This document shows positions 11,762 through 19,865 of a DNA stretch of 64,000 bases, piece by piece. The stretch's first letter is position 1. Each line of letters opens with the position of its first letter. The stretch lies in contig NZ_BJOU01000017.1 in NCBI RefSeq assembly GCF_009932435.1, positions 124,001 to 188,000 on the forward strand. The letters are read 5' to 3'. The translations under genes were made by a program, and so were the position numbers. Under the pieces are notes generated by a model. That model searched no databases. It was not told the DNA's origin and worked only from the letters and a program-made list of their open reading frames with translations. The DNA is from Gordonia crocea. GTDB lineage: Bacteria > Actinomycetota > Actinomycetes > Mycobacteriales > Mycobacteriaceae.

Positions 11762-12570
11762 GCGGGCTCTCCGGTCGGGAATTCCAAAGCCGTCCACGGG
11801 CCGGTCGGGTCGGCGAGCAGGGTGGCGACGGCGCCGGTGGCTTCGCGCCACACGTCGTCGCAGGGATAGCTGCCGTGCAGGCTGGACCGGGCGGCGGCGT
11901 AGCTCGCCCCGAACTGGGCCCAGTCGGCGAAGACGGCGCCCGCGTTGGCACGGGCGGCGTCGAGGATCTGCCCGACCATCGCACCGTCGGCGAAGCCGAG
12001 CCGGAATCCGCTCTGCGCCAGTGAGGTCGCGGTGGCGATATCGTAGGCCAGGTAGGTCCAGACCCGCGTGCCGGCGGGCAGCAGTCCGTCGTCGGTGAGC
12101 TGGCGCTCGATGTGGAAGGCCTTCACCGCGGCCCGGCACACCGCATCGATGTCGAGGTCCGGCCACTGATTGTCGGCCCCGGTGGCGGCAATGGCGGTGA
12201 GCCAGTCGTCGATGTCGAGGTACACGTCGGGACGCTCGTCGAGGACGTCCTCGCGCAGGTCGAGGGCCCTCTCCCCCGGGGTGGCATTGATGTGCCGGCC
12301 GCGCAGGTGGGCGTCGACCGCGTCGAGCCAGGTCTGCCGGGACAGGGGTTTCCCGGCCAGGATGAGGCGCAGCCGCTCGCGCTCGCCCGGGCCGAGGGTG
12401 AGCGGGCCGTCGTGTCCGGGTAGCTGCGGCGCATTCCAGTAGGTCCCGTGCCGCAGCGCCTCGGCCGCCCCGAGTGCCTGGGCCTGCGCCTGCGGCCCCG
12501 TCGTCGCCGCCCAGGCAGCGGTCGCGACCGTCGACGGCACCGCCGGTTGCCCTGACGTTGGTTCCTCCAC
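11758..12570 (-). CDS. DUF1266-like protein (paralogue 3, most divergent)
   Basis: A 270-residue protein and first gene of the three-gene operon. It aligns with the others over LGAAEALRHGTYWNAP, the LSRQTWLDAVDAHL helix, TATSLAQSGFRLGFAD and the C-terminal GPWTALEFP, but lacks the VDPxGPLYG opening. It diverges from entC, with 98 bp between the starts. Start at 12570 (MEEPTSGQPAVP) is the first ATG; no strong ribosome binding site helps decide. Function unknown. Confidence 0.75.
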   Translation of the reverse strand: MEEPTSGQPAVPSTVATAAWAATTGPQAQAQALGAAEALRHGTYWNAPQLPGHDGPLTLGPGERERLRLILAGKPLSRQTWLDAVDAHLRGRHINATPGERALDLREDVLDERPDVYLDIDDWLTAIAATGADNQWPDLDIDAVCRAAVKAFHIERQLTDDGLLPAGTRVWTYLAYDIATATSLAQSGFRLGFADGAMVGQILDAARANAGAVFADWAQFGASYAAARSSLHGSYPCDDVWREATGAVATLLADPTGPWTALEFPTGEPA

Positions 12571-12668
12571 CCCGGCGACGATACTTGGCGCCGGCGACGG
12601 GTATGTCGGTCAGATCACCGTGCCCGGGTATCGCGCCGTGGCGGGCGTCCCGGCTACGGTTGGACGCC

Positions 12669-13784
12669 GTGGGTCTGAAGAAGCCAACGTTCGTTTTGTC
12701 CGGTCGTCGTGGATCGGTGTCCGCCGTCGGGCAAGCCCGCGCCTATCCCAATCCGCGCGAAGCGGCGCAGGCGCTGCGCACCGGTGAGTGCTCCGGCGTC
12801 GTCGGTGCGCTGCCGTTCGACCTCGACGCCCCCGCCGCGCTGTGGGAGCCGGTGGACATGACGGTGTCCACCGAGCAGATCGACCCGATTCACCCGCAGC
12901 GGCGCGGGGTCACCGTCGTGGCCCGCGAACCCGAACCGGCCGAGCACATGCGCCGGGTTGCCTCGCTGGTCGAGCGCATCCGGGCCGGCGAGGCCGGAAA
13001 GGTCGTCTTGGCGCGCGCCCTGACGTTGGGCACCGACGAGGCGGTCGACCCGATCGCCCTGGCCGGCGCCTTCGCCAGTGGCAACGCGACGCGCAACGCC
13101 TTCGCCGTCGCCCTCGACGCCGCCGGCGAGCGGTACGCCGGGCAGTGGATCGTCGGCGCGAGCCCCGAGCTGCTGGTCACCCGCCGCGGGCGCGAGGTGT
13201 TCTGCCGCCCCTACGCCGGGACGGTGCCGCGGTCGGCCGATCCCGTCGTCGACGAGCAGCGCGCCGCCTCGCTGCGCGATTCGGCGAAGGACCTCGCCGA
13301 ACACGCCTTCGTCGTGGAGTTCCTCCGCGAACGGCTGGCACCGTTCTGCGCCGACATCGACGTGCCCGACCAGCCCGCCCTCCTCTCCACCGGGGAGCTC
13401 TGGCATCTGGCGACACCGATCACCGCGACGCTGGCCGACCCGGCCACCACGGCGCTCGACCTGGCCCTGGCCATGTCGCCGACCCCGGCGCTCGGCGGAA
13501 CCCCCAGCGACGTCGCGGCCGGGCTGATCGCGCACTACGAGGGCGACCGCGGTTTCTACGGCGGAGCCGTGGGCTGGTGCGACGACGAGGGCGACGGCGA
13601 CTGGGTGGTCACCATCCGCTGCGTCGGCGTGGCCGCCGATCGCCACCGCCTCACCACGTGGGCCGGCGGCGGCATCGTCGCCGAATCCGACCCCGCCGTC
13701 GAACTGGCCGAGACCACCGCGAAGTTCGCCACCGCCTTGCGCGCCCTCGGCGCCGATCCGGCCATCGCCGCCGAATCCGACTAG
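12669..13784 (+). CDS. entC: Isochorismate synthase (EntC/MenF type)
   Basis: Converts chorismate to isochorismate, the entry to menaquinone or siderophore synthesis. The 371-residue protein has the chorismate-binding landmarks KVVLARALTL, WIVGASPELLV, CRPYAGTVPR, HLATPITATL, PTPALGGTPSDVA and GFYGGAVGWCD. GTG at 12669 (VGLKKPTFVLSG) gives a normal length; the upstream frame is antisense to the DUF1266 gene. The position before PTPALGG is Ser270, where family members usually have His (HPTPA). No menaquinone or siderophore gene is adjacent, so the pathway cannot be told from context. Confidence 0.9.
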   Translation: MGLKKPTFVLSGRRGSVSAVGQARAYPNPREAAQALRTGECSGVVGALPFDLDAPAALWEPVDMTVSTEQIDPIHPQRRGVTVVAREPEPAEHMRRVASLVERIRAGEAGKVVLARALTLGTDEAVDPIALAGAFASGNATRNAFAVALDAAGERYAGQWIVGASPELLVTRRGREVFCRPYAGTVPRSADPVVDEQRAASLRDSAKDLAEHAFVVEFLRERLAPFCADIDVPDQPALLSTGELWHLATPITATLADPATTALDLALAMSPTPALGGTPSDVAAGLIAHYEGDRGFYGGAVGWCDDEGDGDWVVTIRCVGVAADRHRLTTWAGGGIVAESDPAVELAETTAKFATALRALGADPAIAAESD

Positions 13785-13860
13785 CCCGCGCGCGGGGGTA
13801 CTTGTCCGACCGTCGTCGTACGTTGTCCTGTTCGTCTTCTCAGACCTTTAGGAGGCAATC

Positions 13861-14580
13861 ATGACGACACCGAATCACCCCCAGGATCCCCAGGCGCCCT
13901 ACGGCCAGCAGTACGGACCGTACGGCCAGGCGCCCGGCTACCCGGCGCCCCCGCAGGCGCCCGGCTACCCCGCACCCCCGCAGGCGCCGCCGCCGCCGAA
14001 GAAGTCCTACGCCCCGCTGATCATCGGCATCGTCGTGGTGCTGATCGCGCTGTGCGGCCTCGGGGCCCTGGTCTCCGGTGGTGGCGACAAAGCCGACACG
14101 TCGGGTAACAGCGGCGCCCCGGCGGCCAAGCAGAACGGCGCGAAGGACACGGCCAAGGACGAGAAATCCGACGACACGGCCGGGATGAACCAGCCGGTCC
14201 GCGACGGCAAGTTCGAGTTCGCGGTGACCAACGTCGAGACGGGCCTGGCCTCGGTCGGCGAGAACCAGTTCCTCACCCAGAAGGCGCAGGGCGAGTTCGC
14301 CGTCGTGACGCTCACGGTGAAGAACATCGGGGACAAGGCGCAGGGTTTCAGTCCCAGCAACCAGAAGCTCGTCGACCAGCAGGGCCGTCAGCACGAGTCC
14401 GACGCCACCGCGCAGATCGCGCTGGGCGGGTCGGACATCCCGGTGTGGGACAACATCAACCCCGGCAACACCGTGACGGTCAAGCTGGTCTTCGACATCC
14501 CCAAGGGAGCCGTCCCGACCACGCTGGAGCTGCACGACTCGATGTTCTCCGGTGGCGTGAAGGTCGCGCTGACGACGTAG
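13861..14580 (+). CDS. DUF4352-type membrane-anchored protein with Pro-rich N-terminus
   Basis: A 239-residue protein: cytosolic Pro/Gln/Tyr-rich N-terminus with a repeated GYPAPPQAP unit (residues 1-46), one membrane segment (about 50-72), a Gly/Asp/Lys-rich linker, then an extracytoplasmic domain (about 115-235) with VVTLTVKNIGDKAQGF and VKLVFDIPKGAVPTTLEL, the immunoglobulin-like pattern of DUF4352. An AGGAGG site 6 bp before the ATG fixes the start. Such proteins are thought to be cell-surface factors of unknown role. It converges on metZ. Confidence 0.85.
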   Translation: MTTPNHPQDPQAPYGQQYGPYGQAPGYPAPPQAPGYPAPPQAPPPPKKSYAPLIIGIVVVLIALCGLGALVSGGGDKADTSGNSGAPAAKQNGAKDTAKDEKSDDTAGMNQPVRDGKFEFAVTNVETGLASVGENQFLTQKAQGEFAVVTLTVKNIGDKAQGFSPSNQKLVDQQGRQHESDATAQIALGGSDIPVWDNINPGNTVTVKLVFDIPKGAVPTTLELHDSMFSGGVKVALTT

Positions 14581-14594
14581 CGCGGCGCTAGGGG

Positions 14595-15803
14595 CTAGCC
14601 GAGGGCCTGGTCGAGATCGTTGATCAGGTCCTCGGTGTTCTCCAGGCCGATGGAGATGCGGACCACCGAGTCGGTGATCCCGACCGCCGCACGGCCCTCC
14701 GGGCCCATCGCCCGGTGGGTGGTCGTCGCCGGATGGGTGGTGAGCGTCTTCGCATCACCGAGGTTGTTGGAGATCTTCGCGATGCGCAGCTTGTTGAGCA
14801 CCTCGAAGACGCGTTCCTTGCCGCGGACCCCGTCGCGGTCGCCGATCTCGAAGGTCACCACGGTGCCCCCGCCGGCCATCTGCTTGCGCGCCAGGTCGTA
14901 CTGCGGATGCGACGGCAGGAAGGGATACTTCGTCCAGGAGATGCGCGAATCGGCGTCGAGGAACTCCGCCACCGTCAGCGCCGAGGCCACCGAGGCGTCC
15001 ATCCGCAGCCGCATGGTCTCCAGGCCCTTGAGCAGCGTCCAGGCGTTGAACGGGCTCATCGCCGGGCCGGTGTGGCGCATCAGGGTCTGGACCGGGCCGG
15101 AGATGTACTCCGCGTCGCCCAGGATGGCGCCGCCCATCACGCGGCCCTGCCCGTCCATGTGCTTGGTGGCCGAGTAGACGACGACGTCGGCGCCCAGGTC
15201 GAAGCCGCGCTGCAGCAGCGGGGTGGCGAACACGTTGTCCAGCACGACCTTGGCCCCGGCCGCGTGCGCGAGGTCGCAGACCGCCGCCACGTCGACGAGG
15301 GTCTGCATCGGGTTGGCCGGCGTCTCGAAGAAGACGGCGTCGGTCGGGACCGACAGCGCCTCCTCCCACTGCGCCAGGTCCTCACCGTCGACGAAGACGG
15401 TTTCGACGCCCCAGCGCGGCAGGACCTCGTTGCAGATGACGAAGCAGGAGCCGAAGAGGCTGCGCGCCGCGACCAGGCGGTCACCCGCCTTGAGCAGGGA
15501 CCCGAGGGCCACGAACACCGCGGCCATGCCACTGGCGGTCGCGAAGCAGGCCTCTGCCCCGTCGAGCAGGCGCAGCCGCTCCTGGAACATCGCCACGGTG
15601 GGGTTGCCGAACCGCGAGTAGACGAAGCGCGGCTCCTCCCCGTTGAAGGCCTTCTCGGCGGCCTCGGCCGAGTCGTACACGTAGCCGCTGGTCAGGTACA
15701 GCGCCTCGGAGGTCTCCTGGAACCCCGACCGGGCCACGCCGCCGTGGACCGCGATCGTGTCCGGCCCGACACCGGGGGGCAACTCCCCGAAAATCTCATT
15801 CAC
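14595..15803 (-). CDS. metZ: O-succinylhomoserine sulfhydrylase
   Basis: A PLP enzyme of the Cys/Met metabolism family that makes homocysteine directly from an activated homoserine and sulfide. The 402-residue protein shows SRFGNPTVAMFQERL, ASGMAAVF, the cofactor-binding ETPANPMQTLVD and DNVFATPLLQ, and the Schiff-base Lys in YSATKHMDGQGR. The ATG at 15803 follows a GAGGAG site. It lies 36 bp downstream of the rhodanese gene; metZ next to a rhodanese also occurs in M. tuberculosis (Rv0390-Rv0391), which supports the MetZ subgroup over MetB or MetY. Confidence 0.93.
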   Translation of the reverse strand: MNEIFGELPPGVGPDTIAVHGGVARSGFQETSEALYLTSGYVYDSAEAAEKAFNGEEPRFVYSRFGNPTVAMFQERLRLLDGAEACFATASGMAAVFVALGSLLKAGDRLVAARSLFGSCFVICNEVLPRWGVETVFVDGEDLAQWEEALSVPTDAVFFETPANPMQTLVDVAAVCDLAHAAGAKVVLDNVFATPLLQRGFDLGADVVVYSATKHMDGQGRVMGGAILGDAEYISGPVQTLMRHTGPAMSPFNAWTLLKGLETMRLRMDASVASALTVAEFLDADSRISWTKYPFLPSHPQYDLARKQMAGGGTVVTFEIGDRDGVRGKERVFEVLNKLRIAKISNNLGDAKTLTTHPATTTHRAMGPEGRAAVGITDSVVRISIGLENTEDLINDLDQALG

Positions 15804-15839
15804 TCAGATACTCCTCATTGCACGACTCCCCGACGGGTA

Positions 15840-16253
15840 TCAGGACTGGCGCCAGGGAAGGTTGGCCGCACGCCACCCGGTCCCGCCGCGGTGGTCGTTC
15901 TCGTCGAGGCCGCCCTCGAAACCGTCGCGGACGTTGTACGACTGGCTGATCCCCGCCGCCGTCGCCGCCTCGGCCGCGCCGATCGACCGGTGCCCGGAAC
16001 GGCAGATGAACAACACCCGGCTGTCGTCGGCGATGCCGGCCTCGCGCAGCTGCTCGACGAACTGCCCGTTGGGCGTTCCCGACGGAAAGGTCGTCCACTC
16101 GATGAAGATCGTGCGCTTGCCGAGGACCTCGAGGTCGGGGACCCCGACGAAGTTCCACTCGGCGGTGGTCCGACAGTCGACGAGGACGGTGTTCTCGTCG
16201 TTCTCCAACAGCTCCCAGGCTTCGGTGGGGCTCACATCTCCGGCGTAGCTCAT
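15840..16253 (-). CDS. Rhodanese-domain sulfurtransferase
   Basis: A single-domain rhodanese of 137 residues. The active-site loop is CRSGHRS, in LFICRSGHRSIGAAEAA; DCRTTAEW is the conserved N-terminal motif. Persulfide carried on this Cys probably feeds, or detoxifies around, the sulfhydrylation done by the adjacent MetZ; that link is inference from position. The start at 16253 overlaps the previous stop by one base (TGATG), indicating coupling. A 5-codon upstream start inside the previous gene is unlikely. Confidence 0.92.
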   Translation of the reverse strand: MSYAGDVSPTEAWELLENDENTVLVDCRTTAEWNFVGVPDLEVLGKRTIFIEWTTFPSGTPNGQFVEQLREAGIADDSRVLFICRSGHRSIGAAEAATAAGISQSYNVRDGFEGGLDENDHRGGTGWRAANLPWRQS

Positions 16254-16726
16254 CAGCACACCTTCCATTTGTCGTCCTGGCGGATCAGGGTCGTGGGCGT
16301 CTTCTGGTTCTCGGTGGCACGCTTCTCGTAGTGCCAGGTGACCGTCGCACTGGCCTTGTCACCGGTGATGGTGACGTCGGCGATCTGGCCCTGCGGGATG
16401 ACGATCCTCCCGTTGGCCTCGCGAGAGCGGGTATTGGTCGACTCGAACTCGGCGCGCGGGGGAACCTTGGCCGCGCAGGTCGCGGCCCGGAAGGAGTCGT
16501 AATTGACCGCGTTGCGCGCGGTGTAGTGGTCGTTCACGGCGATGCGCACGGTGTCCTCGTCGCTGATGCGATCGGAAAACGGGCGTACCCACTGGACAAT
16601 TAGAATCACACCGATTAAAACCACGACAACCGCCAGTGCGGCAAGGAAGGGTCCCTTGGTCGGGGCATCGCGCTTGTTCAGCTCGTCTGCCAATCGACCC
16701 AAGTCATCGTCGCGGGATTCAGCCAC
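16253..16726 (-). CDS. Small single-pass membrane protein with extracytoplasmic NTF2-like domain
   Basis: A 157-residue protein with a charged N-terminus (about 28 residues), one hydrophobic segment (FLAALAVVVVLIGVILIVQWV), then a domain starting RISDEDTVRIAVNDHYTARNAVNYDSF and ending DDKWKVC. The pattern of a short helix pair then beta strands ending W-K-V-C resembles DUF4878/NTF2-like exported domains, and the C-terminus of the acidic protein at 28942-30477 (NWKVCAPK) looks related. First gene of the rhodanese-metZ operon. Function unknown. Confidence 0.8.
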   Translation of the reverse strand: MAESRDDDLGRLADELNKRDAPTKGPFLAALAVVVVLIGVILIVQWVRPFSDRISDEDTVRIAVNDHYTARNAVNYDSFRAATCAAKVPPRAEFESTNTRSREANGRIVIPQGQIADVTITGDKASATVTWHYEKRATENQKTPTTLIRQDDKWKVC

Positions 16727-16761
16727 AACGCCCCAGTATATGGCCGTCCGCAGGTCAGCCG

Positions 16762-16785
16762 CGAAGTGAGGCCAACCTCACTTCG
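16762..16785. promoter_or_regulatory. Perfect inverted repeat between divergent promoters (candidate operator)
   Basis: CGAAGTGAGG and CCTCACTTCG form perfect 10-bp arms around CCAA, midway between the membrane protein-rhodanese-metZ operon (minus) and fprA (plus). It could bind a dimeric regulator of either unit or form a small stem-loop. The arms do not fit the IdeR/DtxR iron box. Confidence 0.6.
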
Positions 16786-16835
16786 GGCCCTGGGCCCCAT
16801 TTTGGCCGACGCCCTCCACCACTTACCGTAGAGGT

Positions 16836-18227
16836 ATGAGCAAGGAGAACCGCGCACTGCGCGTCGCCATCGTCGGCGCCGGACCCGCCGGCATCTACGC
16901 CGCCGATGCCCTGATGAAGCATGACGACCTGAAGGAACGCGGCGTCAGCATCGACCTGTACGAGCGCATGCCGGCCCCCTTCGGCCTGATCCGCTACGGC
17001 GTGGCCCCCGACCACCCGCGCATCAAGGGCATCATCAACGCCCTGCACAAGGTTCTCGACAAGCCGCAGGTCCGCCTGCTCGGCAACATCGACTACGGCA
17101 CCGACATCACGTTGACCGATCTCCAGGCGCACTACGACGCGGTGATCTTCTCCACCGGCGCGACCGACGACCGCGGCCTGAACATCCCCGGCGTCGACCT
17201 CGAGCGCAGCTACGGCGCCGGCCAGTTCGTGGCCTGGTACGACGGCCACCCGGACTTCCCGCGCACCTGGCCCCTCGACGAGGAGAAGGTCGCGGTCATC
17301 GGCGTCGGCAACGTCGCCCTCGACGTGGCACGCGTCCTCGCCAAGACCGGCGACGAGCTGCTGCCCACCGAGATCCCGGCCAACGTCTACGAGGGCCTCA
17401 AGGCCAACAAGGCGATTGAGGTGCACGTCTTCGGCCGCCGCGGACCGGCGCAGGCCAAGTTCACCCCGCTCGAGCTCAAGGAGCTCGACCACTCGCCCAA
17501 CATCGAGGTCATCGTCAACCCCGAGGACATCGAGTACGACGAGGGGTCCGCGGTGGCGCGGCGCAGCAGCAAGATCACCGACCAGGTCGCGACGATCATC
17601 GAGAACTACGCGATCCGCGAGCCGAAGCAGGGGGCGATCCACAAGCTGTTCCTGCACTTCTTCGAGAACCCGGTCGAGATCCTCGGCGAGGACGGCAAGG
17701 TCGTCGGCCTGCGCACCGAGCGCACCGAGCTCGACGGCACCGGCAACGTCCAGCCCACCGGCAAGACCACCGACTGGGATGTCACGGCCATCTATCGGGC
17801 CGTCGGCTACCTTTCGGACAACCTGCCGGAAATCCCGTTCGACCACGCCGCCGGCGTGATCCCGAACGAGGCCGGCCGCGTTTTCGACGAGGGTGCGCAC
17901 CTGAGCGGCCTGTACACGACCGGCTGGGTCAAGCGCGGCCCCGTCGGCCTGATCGGCCACACCAAGGGCGATGCCAACGAGACCGTCGAGTGCATCGTCG
18001 AAGACCTGCACAACGACGCCCTCGGTTCGCCGGAGTCGCCGGCCGAGGAGGCGATCGTCGCCCTGCTGGAGAGCCGGGGAATCCCGTTCACCACGTGGGA
18101 CGGCTGGTACCGCCTCGACGAGCACGAGCGCTCGCTGGGCGCCGCGGAGGGCCGCGAACGCATCAAGGTCGTCGAGCGGGACGAGATGCTCGCCGCCTCC
18201 GAGCCGGACAAGGTCCGCAAGGCCTGA
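16836..18227 (+). CDS. fprA: NADPH:ferredoxin oxidoreductase FprA
   Basis: An adrenodoxin-reductase-type flavoenzyme that passes electrons from NADPH to ferredoxins for P450s and other redox partners. The 463-residue protein has the FAD-binding AIVGAGPAGIYAADAL, the active-site PFGLIRYGVAPDHPRIKG, the NADPH-binding VIGVGNVALDVARVL, GRRGPAQAKFTPLELKEL and the C-terminal GWVKRGPVGLIGHTKGDA. The ATG at 16836 follows an AGGT-type leader and gives the canonical length. No ferredoxin or P450 gene is adjacent. Confidence 0.95.
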   Translation: MSKENRALRVAIVGAGPAGIYAADALMKHDDLKERGVSIDLYERMPAPFGLIRYGVAPDHPRIKGIINALHKVLDKPQVRLLGNIDYGTDITLTDLQAHYDAVIFSTGATDDRGLNIPGVDLERSYGAGQFVAWYDGHPDFPRTWPLDEEKVAVIGVGNVALDVARVLAKTGDELLPTEIPANVYEGLKANKAIEVHVFGRRGPAQAKFTPLELKELDHSPNIEVIVNPEDIEYDEGSAVARRSSKITDQVATIIENYAIREPKQGAIHKLFLHFFENPVEILGEDGKVVGLRTERTELDGTGNVQPTGKTTDWDVTAIYRAVGYLSDNLPEIPFDHAAGVIPNEAGRVFDEGAHLSGLYTTGWVKRGPVGLIGHTKGDANETVECIVEDLHNDALGSPESPAEEAIVALLESRGIPFTTWDGWYRLDEHERSLGAAEGRERIKVVERDEMLAASEPDKVRKA

Positions 18228-18233
18228 GACCGA

Positions 18234-18719
18234 TCAGCGACCGGGGCGTGCCGGCCGGTCGATATTGGTGCTCCAGTAGCCGAAGTTGTTCCCGAGGTTC
18301 TCGATGGTGTCACCCCAGGTGTAGCCACTGATCGACGTCGGGATGCACCCGGGCCAGCGGGTCTCGATGGGCCGCTTCCAACGCTTGGCGCGGTTGTCCC
18401 AGTGCGACATCGACTGGCCGGGCTTGATCTCGCGCGCGAAGGCGCTTCCGCCGTTGATCTCCTGCAGCGTGACGTTGCGCATCGTCGAGCCGCCGACGTT
18501 GACGACGGTCATCCAACGGACCTGGTACCAGATGTTGTCCCAGGTCGACCCCTTTTGGCCGAAGTGGCATTCGATCCCGCCGCGGATCTCCAGTTCACCG
18601 GGAGCAGCTGCCTGGGCAGGGCCGGCGGCGGTGAGTGCGGCGACGGCCAGGGTGGCGGAGGCCGCTGCCGCAACCAGTCCGCGGCGCATCGTGGCTGCGT
18701 TTCGCTTCGTGTTTCGCAT
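18234..18719 (-). CDS. Small exported protein of unknown function
   Basis: A 161-residue protein with a clear Sec signal: basic MRNTKRNAATMRRG, hydrophobic core LVAAAASATLAVAALTAA, and AQA cleavage site near residue 37. The mature part (about 120 residues) has two Cys and many Trp, with IRGGIECHFGQKG, WDNIWYQVRWMTVVNVGG and NLGNNFGYWSTN, suggesting a compact secreted beta domain with one disulfide. A GGGG stretch lies about 10 bp before the ATG at 18719; a start 9 codons earlier is possible. Converges on fprA with a 6-bp gap. Not recognised. Confidence 0.75.
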   Translation of the reverse strand: MRNTKRNAATMRRGLVAAAASATLAVAALTAAGPAQAAAPGELEIRGGIECHFGQKGSTWDNIWYQVRWMTVVNVGGSTMRNVTLQEINGGSAFAREIKPGQSMSHWDNRAKRWKRPIETRWPGCIPTSISGYTWGDTIENLGNNFGYWSTNIDRPARPGR

Positions 18720-18871
18720 CGTTTTTCCCCATCTGTTCCGAATCACTTCTCGACCACACGGTGCGGTCGATCTACTCAGTTTTTCGGCGGACGGTCGCCG
18801 ATGGTTAGCCGATTCAGGGCATGATCAGCGACCTCACAGAGGTTGCTCAGGCCGCCGGTACGCTGGTCACC

Positions 18872-19477
18872 ATGACCAATCGGGGGCGTAATCGCTGGCT
18901 GCGGCCAATGTTGGTGCTGGCGGCAGCGGTGGTGCTGGTCGGCGGCGGCGTGGGGTGGGCGGCCTCGCGGTCGGGCGACGACGGCGGGTGGTCCTCAGTG
19001 TTTCCCCAGCCGCGCGCCGCCTTCCCCGAGGTCGACACCGCCGTGCTCTCGCCCCAGCGGCGCGCGATTGTGGCGGTGCTGCGGGCCGAGTACGACCACC
19101 CCCATCCGGGCCAGTATTACGCGCAGGGCGCCACCGAGCCGTGGTGTGCGGATTTCGTCAGTTGGACCATGCACCAGGCCGGGGTAACGCTGGTCAATCC
19201 GAACAGCGGCTCGTGGCGCATCCCGGGCGTGGCGACGCTGACCGACTACTTCCAGTCGGCACACCGCTTCCGGGGGCCCGACTACGCCCCGCAACCGGGC
19301 GACGTGGTGCTCTACGCGGCACCCAACCGGTTCCGGCAGCACACCAACGTCGTCGTCGCGGTCGACGGGACGCGGGTGACCACCGTCGGCGGCAACGAAC
19401 CGCCGACCGAGATCAGCGTGAACCATTTCGACCGGTCGACCGTCGAAGGGATCGTCGGGTACGGGCGACCCCGATAG
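18872..19477 (+). CDS. Exported CHAP-like (NlpC/P60-fold) protein
   Basis: A 201-residue protein with an N-terminal membrane segment (MLVLAAAVVLVGGGVGWAA) and an extracytoplasmic domain carrying a CHAP-like core: Cys in EPWCADFVSWTMHQAG, then PQPGDVVLYAAP and HTNVVVAVDGTRVTTVGGN, giving a probable Cys-His pair. Such domains hydrolyse peptidoglycan amide bonds or act as amidases. The start MTNRGRN (18872) is preferred to one 17 codons upstream because it gives a typical short basic N-region. Divergent from the exported protein at 18234-18719. Confidence 0.8.
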   Translation: MTNRGRNRWLRPMLVLAAAVVLVGGGVGWAASRSGDDGGWSSVFPQPRAAFPEVDTAVLSPQRRAIVAVLRAEYDHPHPGQYYAQGATEPWCADFVSWTMHQAGVTLVNPNSGSWRIPGVATLTDYFQSAHRFRGPDYAPQPGDVVLYAAPNRFRQHTNVVVAVDGTRVTTVGGNEPPTEISVNHFDRSTVEGIVGYGRPR

Positions 19478-19525
19478 GTGGGTCCACGGCACATGTGATT
19501 TGTGATCGTGATATGACTATTCGCT

Positions 19526-19542
19526 ATACCGATCATCGGTAT
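19526..19542. promoter_or_regulatory. Perfect palindrome upstream of a small exported protein (candidate operator)
   Basis: ATACCGAT and ATCGGTAT are perfect 8-bp arms separated by one C, 28 bp before the start codon at 19571. Flanking CGTGATA (from 19507) and TATCACG (to 19545) form a second, wider repeat around it. The AT-rich stretch stands out from the surroundings and probably contains the promoter. Confidence 0.6.
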
Positions 19543-19570
19543 CACGATTCCCTGCCATCGGAGGCCCCGC

Positions 19571-19834
19571 ATGTCCCTGACCCGACGTCTTGCCCTCACC
19601 GCCGCCACCGTGGGCGTCACCGCCGGCACCTTGCTGTCCGCCGGTACGGCCGGCGCCGCACCCCTCATCCACTGCAAGGGCGCGCTGTGCACCAACCGCG
19701 GCGACTCCGTCGGAATCGGCCATGGGATGTACGCCTGCCCCAACGGACTTCAATACCCGTCGATCGCCATCGTCCCGCCGCATTCCTCGGCCTGGGTGTT
19801 CCCGGCCAACTGCGGTCAACCGCGGCTCTACTGA
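19571..19834 (+). CDS. Small exported protein of unknown function
   Basis: An 87-residue protein with a Sec signal (MSLTRRLALTAATVGVTAG, cleavage after AGA-AP near residue 30). The mature part of about 57 residues has four Cys (HCKGALC, YACPNG, NCGQPRLY), enough for two disulfides. An ATCGGAGG site 7 bp before the ATG decides the start. It stands alone between the CHAP-like gene and the convergent DUF456 gene. Not recognised; the promoter-region palindrome suggests regulated expression. Confidence 0.75.
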   Translation: MSLTRRLALTAATVGVTAGTLLSAGTAGAAPLIHCKGALCTNRGDSVGIGHGMYACPNGLQYPSIAIVPPHSSAWVFPANCGQPRLY

Positions 19835-19865
19835 CCCGTCCGGACCGGCTCGGGCCCCGACCGGA

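Noticed and set aside
16762..16785. Reading of the fprA palindrome as an IdeR iron box
   Set aside because: The centre and arm spacing do not fit the 19-bp IdeR consensus.
16786..16798. GGGCCC-T-GGGCCC as a terminator
   Set aside because: Short GC palindromes are frequent at this base composition and no T-tract follows.
16755..18125. 456-codon open frame antisense to fprA
   Set aside because: It mirrors fprA, has biased Gly/Asp/Val composition typical of GC-rich antisense frames, and shows no motif.
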